From Cytophagales bacterium (lineage in GTDB: Bacteria > Bacteroidota > Bacteroidia > Cytophagales > Cyclobacteriaceae), in NCBI GenBank assembly GCA_029262955.1, contig JAJCYL010000541.1, positions 1-9,764 of the forward strand: a stretch of DNA of 9,764 bases, written 5' to 3'. The position numbers and the translations under genes were made by a program. Each line of letters begins with the position of its first letter. Position 1 is the first letter of the stretch. Shown here in pieces: positions 6,787-9,764 of the stretch. A model generated the notes under the pieces. That model was not told the DNA's origin. It ran no database searches and saw only the letters and a list, made by a program, of their open reading frames with translations.

Positions 6787-9560
6787 GCTCTTTCGACCTG
6801 TTCACCTTTGAGCATTTTTTTCAATTTACTTAATTCAGCGCCCGATTTAATAACTCTTTTTAATACAAATTCTATGGGGAAAATCATGAGTGCCGTACCT
6901 ACATCCACGGCGAAATCTATAACCGGAGTACTTTCAAAACCCAATGAATCACCTGCAAGTGTTTGTAAGAATTCGATAATTAAAACCAGGGTTAACAGTG
7001 TCAGACCCTCAGCCAACAAAAAATATTTTCCTTTTGTTTCACCGTGGTTGAGTCTGGCCGATCCAACAACAAGTGCAACAAACAAAATAATTTGAATGGC
7101 GTAAAACCAGGGTCTTTGCCAGTAAGGTGTATTGACGCCAAAGGAAAATTCCTTGCTTTCTTGCACCTCCCCAAAAACATCTCTTGACCGAGCAATCATT
7201 TCATAATTTCCCGGAGGGAGATAATTAAAATCGACAGTGTTACTGCTATTCCAAGCAGACCAATCTTCCATTAGTCCAACCAATTTATACTGATATTCTA
7301 CTTGAGAAATACCGAGGTAATCAGGTCTGGATAATTCAAAATGGATTGAATTATTTTCATAACTGAATTTTATATCACCTGTTCTTCTTATTTCACCTTC
7401 TGGGTTTCTCACTGCACGGATAAACATTTTATTGTTAAGTGCCATTTCCTGCCCCTGTTCCCTATCAAACTGATAGAGCTGCTTATTGGCATCTATTATC
7501 CATAGGTTTCCATCCACCTCATCAATAAAAGTCATGTCTTTGAACATTCCCAATAGTTGATAAGTATCTATTTCGTTGTCCTCATCAATTCGGCTCCAGG
7601 ATTGCCCATCAAAAACCCAAACAATTCCATTGGTTTGCTGAAGATGTTTCATCGGTCTCCCAAGACGTTTAAACAACGCACTGTCGGGTTTGACTGCTCC
7701 ACTGACTTCATCAAAGTAAAAATAGCCCGATGAGTTGATCAGATATATCTTGTCATTAATCACTGTCCCTCGTACATGATCTATATATTGATTCGGTATT
7801 TGGGCGAATGGTAAACTACCAAGGTCCAACCCTTCCGGGTCGAATTGATACAGCGAATTAGTACTCACCACCCAGATTCGACCCACATGGTCACTGAAGA
7901 TATTAACAATAATCTCATTGCTAACCTCAAAGGAAGCAGACTCAATCCAGAGGTCATCGAGCAATTCGAAAACCTTGATGCGGTGATCGTCTGTAGCCAA
8001 CAACAAGTATTGCTCAGTTGCAAAAGCGTGAAGAATAGATTCATCATGAACCAAATTGGCCACACTGTCAGTTATTTCATACAATCCAGAACTGCTGACT
8101 GCCAACAGATGATCTTTAAATTGCAGTAACTGCTTGGTTTTGGAATCGAGCCCATCAACCTTTTTAAATAAAAACCTCGATGATATCAATTCTCGTTTTA
8201 CCCTACGTACATACCTCGTGTTCTCATCAGGCTTGCCCTTGATATTCTTTACTTCCCCTCCCGAAAATGGATCCGATATCTTCTCAATAATTCGTCCGAA
8301 AAGACCCTTTTTGGGCTCTTCCTCTGACTCTTGTTCAGTAGAAGTGGATTTTTTCTTTTTAAATAGTTTGCCCAATAAACCTTTTTTCTTGCCTGATTGC
8401 GGCTGTTCCTCGGCTTTAGTTTGTGTTGGTTTAGCGGCTGGCTTTTTAACACGCTTATTTATTCGTTCTACAGTATAGTAGACGTTATTACGGAAACGCT
8501 TTTCCTGATCGAAATAAAAAACACCACTACTAGTTGCCACGTAGGTTTTACCCATTTCCCTTGTCATGGCTAGAAGATTCCCGTTAATACCCGGGTAATT
8601 AGAAAAGCTTAGAATTGGCACATCCGGGACCACCCTGGTTAGACCATATTCATGAGCCATCCATAAACCATGTTCATTGTCAGAAACAATTGCCAGGACT
8701 TCATTATCAGGTAAACCACTGTTGTAGTTAATTTCATTAATGATGCTATCCTTTTTTCTGTCAATGATTAAACAACCCGCTTCGAAAGTGCTGACTGCGA
8801 ATATATCTTCGGAGATCCAGGTGCCATCGTAAGCATAGTAATCATTAGAAACAATCTCTTTGGAGACTTTCAGTGTTTTAAATGTCGAGTCTTCTCTAAG
8901 AATATATAGTTGATTTAATGTAGTGCCGAACAGGTACTCCTCACGAGAAGGATGTTTAGCAACAAATTGTACTTCAGAGAAATCCGGTAATTGAAATTTT
9001 GTAGGTTCAAGTATAAAGTCGTTTAAAATATAAAGGTGAGACTCCGATTGTGCAAACACCTGATCTTTCAATCGAAAGAGACTCAGAAAATATTCTCCCG
9101 CAGGATTGAGAATTATTCTTAACTCATTATTTGATCGATTATACCTGACAATTTTGTTCTCACTGAGAAAGTAAACAAAATCACCGGTGATCATGGTCTT
9201 ATAAAAAAGGTCATCAAATTTTTGGTCACCCGCCAAAGAGATAAATTGGAAGGTATTATCGAGGTAATCAAAATATCCAATATCATTAACCCCTCCGCTA
9301 AAAATGATTTCATCCTTACTTATATCGAGGGATAATAGAGCACCCGGAGCTGGCGTGTAGTCCCAGTGTTCGCCATCAAATTGAATCAAACCCGAGCGAT
9401 TGGCCATACTCAAAAGCCCATTGGCATCCACTGCTATGTCAAAATTAGAATTGTCTAACCCAACTACGTCAGGCTTAAAATGTGTAAGGAGATAATCCCC
9501 CTTTTGAGCGGCAGCTTGAAACTGTGAGATACAGACAATTAATAGTAATATATATTTCAT
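6783..9560 (-). CDS. Propeller/Y_Y_Y periplasmic receptor with three-helix membrane module and no kinase
   Basis: This 925-residue protein has a signal peptide (residues 1-18, ending QAAAQ), a long beta-propeller-like sensor region (about 25-700, with regulator-propeller repeats such as NFDIAVDANGLLSMANRSGL and GLPDNEVLAIVSDNEHGLWM), and a Y_Y_Y domain (about 730-808, with YKLVGLMEDWSAW and LPPGNYEMIARSRD). Three predicted membrane helices follow (about 815-834, 846-868 and 878-899), then a basic cytosolic tail of about 25 residues. Positive charges after helices 1 and 3 support a periplasmic sensor and a cytosolic C-terminus. Proteins with this front half usually continue into a histidine kinase, HTH or other output domain; none is present and the stop is clean. 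A lysine-rich insert (368-457) interrupts the propeller. It is the first gene of a three-gene minus-strand operon. The ligand and signalling route are unknown; it may act through a partner protein. Confidence 0.85.
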   Translation of the reverse strand: MKYILLLIVCISQFQAAAQKGDYLLTHFKPDVVGLDNSNFDIAVDANGLLSMANRSGLIQFDGEHWDYTPAPGALLSLDISKDEIIFSGGVNDIGYFDYLDNTFQFISLAGDQKFDDLFYKTMITGDFVYFLSENKIVRYNRSNNELRIILNPAGEYFLSLFRLKDQVFAQSESHLYILNDFILEPTKFQLPDFSEVQFVAKHPSREEYLFGTTLNQLYILREDSTFKTLKVSKEIVSNDYYAYDGTWISEDIFAVSTFEAGCLIIDRKKDSIINEINYNSGLPDNEVLAIVSDNEHGLWMAHEYGLTRVVPDVPILSFSNYPGINGNLLAMTREMGKTYVATSSGVFYFDQEKRFRNNVYYTVERINKRVKKPAAKPTQTKAEEQPQSGKKKGLLGKLFKKKKSTSTEQESEEEPKKGLFGRIIEKISDPFSGGEVKNIKGKPDENTRYVRRVKRELISSRFLFKKVDGLDSKTKQLLQFKDHLLAVSSSGLYEITDSVANLVHDESILHAFATEQYLLLATDDHRIKVFELLDDLWIESASFEVSNEIIVNIFSDHVGRIWVVSTNSLYQFDPEGLDLGSLPFAQIPNQYIDHVRGTVINDKIYLINSSGYFYFDEVSGAVKPDSALFKRLGRPMKHLQQTNGIVWVFDGQSWSRIDEDNEIDTYQLLGMFKDMTFIDEVDGNLWIIDANKQLYQFDREQGQEMALNNKMFIRAVRNPEGEIRRTGDIKFSYENNSIHFELSRPDYLGISQVEYQYKLVGLMEDWSAWNSSNTVDFNYLPPGNYEMIARSRDVFGEVQESKEFSFGVNTPYWQRPWFYAIQIILFVALVVGSARLNHGETKGKYFLLAEGLTLLTLVLIIEFLQTLAGDSLGFESTPVIDFAVDVGTALMIFPIEFVLKRVIKSGAELSKLKKMLKGEQVERA
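8196..8459 (-). other. Lysine-rich insert with repeated amphipathic KKGL(L/F)G motif within the propeller
   Basis: This segment encodes residues 368-455 of the receptor. It is rich in Lys, Glu, Pro, Gln and Ser and contains two related units, KKKGLLGKLFKKKK (391-404) and KKGLFGRIIEKI (417-428), joined by an acidic STSTEQESEEEP linker. It is flanked by ordinary propeller sequence (GVFYF before, LLAVSSSGLYEI after). The coding frame stays open throughout, so it is a real part of the protein and not a frameshift. Confidence 0.75.
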
Positions 9561-9764
9561 AATAGAACATTATCATTCAATCCATTCAGACACTAATGTA
9601 TTATCCTTTAAGTAATCAAAAATGGTTAAGGTTCGGAGGATGTTACAATGTGAAATAGAAATGACTCAAAGTTGAATGGATAAGTTCAAAAAAAGTATTA
9701 AAAAATGATCAAAGGATTCTAGCTGAGCTCATCGAAACTGCCAATTATGTGGATTGGCTGACCC
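9561..9764. other. Upstream region of the receptor operon, mostly non-coding
   Basis: This 204-bp stretch should contain the receptor promoter on the minus strand. No clear TAnnTTTG with a well-spaced TTG was found; the nearest is a one-mismatch CAACTTTG (plus strand 9667-9674, read in reverse) without a good -33 element. The part at 9683-9710 is A-rich on the plus strand. No complete gene is visible on either strand. Confidence 0.5.
9719..9764 (-). CDS. Possible last codons of another minus-strand gene (cut by window edge)
   Basis: From the right edge the minus strand reads GQPIHIIGSFDELS followed by TAG at 9721-9719. The stretch is open and protein-like, and T-rich sequence follows the stop. 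Fourteen codons are too few to assign a family or to exclude chance. The opposite strand is also open over the same bases but has no start codon ahead of it until the internal GTG at 9749. Confidence 0.2.
   Translation of the reverse strand, partial: GQPIHIIGSFDELS

Noticed and set aside
6775..7095. Plus-strand open frame of 106 codons opposite the receptor's C-terminal end
   Set aside because: It lies on the antisense strand of a clear membrane-helix coding region, has no family signature, and mirrors the codon pattern of the real gene.
8134..8478. Plus-strand open frame of 114 codons opposite the lysine-rich insert
   Set aside because: Its Phe/Ser-rich composition is what is expected from the reverse complement of Lys/Glu-rich codons; the minus-strand frame is part of a 925-residue protein.
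9580..9681. Inverted repeat ATCCATTCA (9580-9588) and TGAATGGAT (9673-9681) upstream of the receptor
   Set aside because: It is nine bases with a spacing of 84 bp in AT-rich sequence; chance is likely and no third copy or promoter alignment supports an operator.
1..9764. CRISPR arrays, insertion sequences, tRNA genes, toxin-antitoxin pairs or phage genes
   Set aside because: I saw no regularly spaced repeats, transposase motifs, cloverleaf-like sequence or integrase in either strand by reading; no search tool was available.

Overview
The window looks like a piece of a Bacteroidota chromosome, most likely order Cytophagales. The evidence is a Y_Y_Y/regulator-propeller protein, Bacteroidota-type -7 promoter elements (TAnnTTTG-like), weak Shine-Dalgarno signals, and compact AT-rich genes. 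The lineage is an inference from gene style; no rRNA is present.

Layout from left to right. (1) Positions 1-1243 (+) hold the 3' half of a valyl-tRNA synthetase gene (valS) that runs off the left edge. (2) Positions 1248-4522 (-) hold, in transcription order, a secreted EEP-family hydrolase, a Tat-exported M19 membrane-dipeptidase homologue that starts 2 bp after it, and, after a 105-bp gap, a Spinster-like MFS transporter. The transporter gene converges on valS with only 4 bp between the stop codons. (3) Positions 4523-4668 are the divergent control region. (4) Positions 4669-5790 (+) encode a short, core-only DEAD-box RNA helicase that must start at TTG. (5) Positions 5812-9560 (-) are a probable three-gene operon. 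It encodes a 925-residue periplasmic propeller/Y_Y_Y receptor with a three-helix membrane module in place of a kinase, a 58-codon glycine-rich two-helix membrane protein whose TTG start overlaps the receptor's stop, and a lipoprotein of the GDPD/PLC-like phosphodiesterase fold. (6) Positions 9561-9764 are mostly non-coding, with perhaps the last codons of another minus-strand gene at the right edge.

valS and the helicase are housekeeping genes. The EEP/M19/MFS group looks like a secreted hydrolysis and uptake module, although its substrates cannot be read from the sequence. The most unusual part is the receptor operon. The receptor lacks any recognisable output domain, carries a lysine-rich insert with a twice-repeated KKGLxG amphipathic motif inside its propeller region, and appears translationally coupled to a tiny membrane protein that is easily missed. 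I saw no tRNA, rRNA, insertion sequence, CRISPR array or phage gene.
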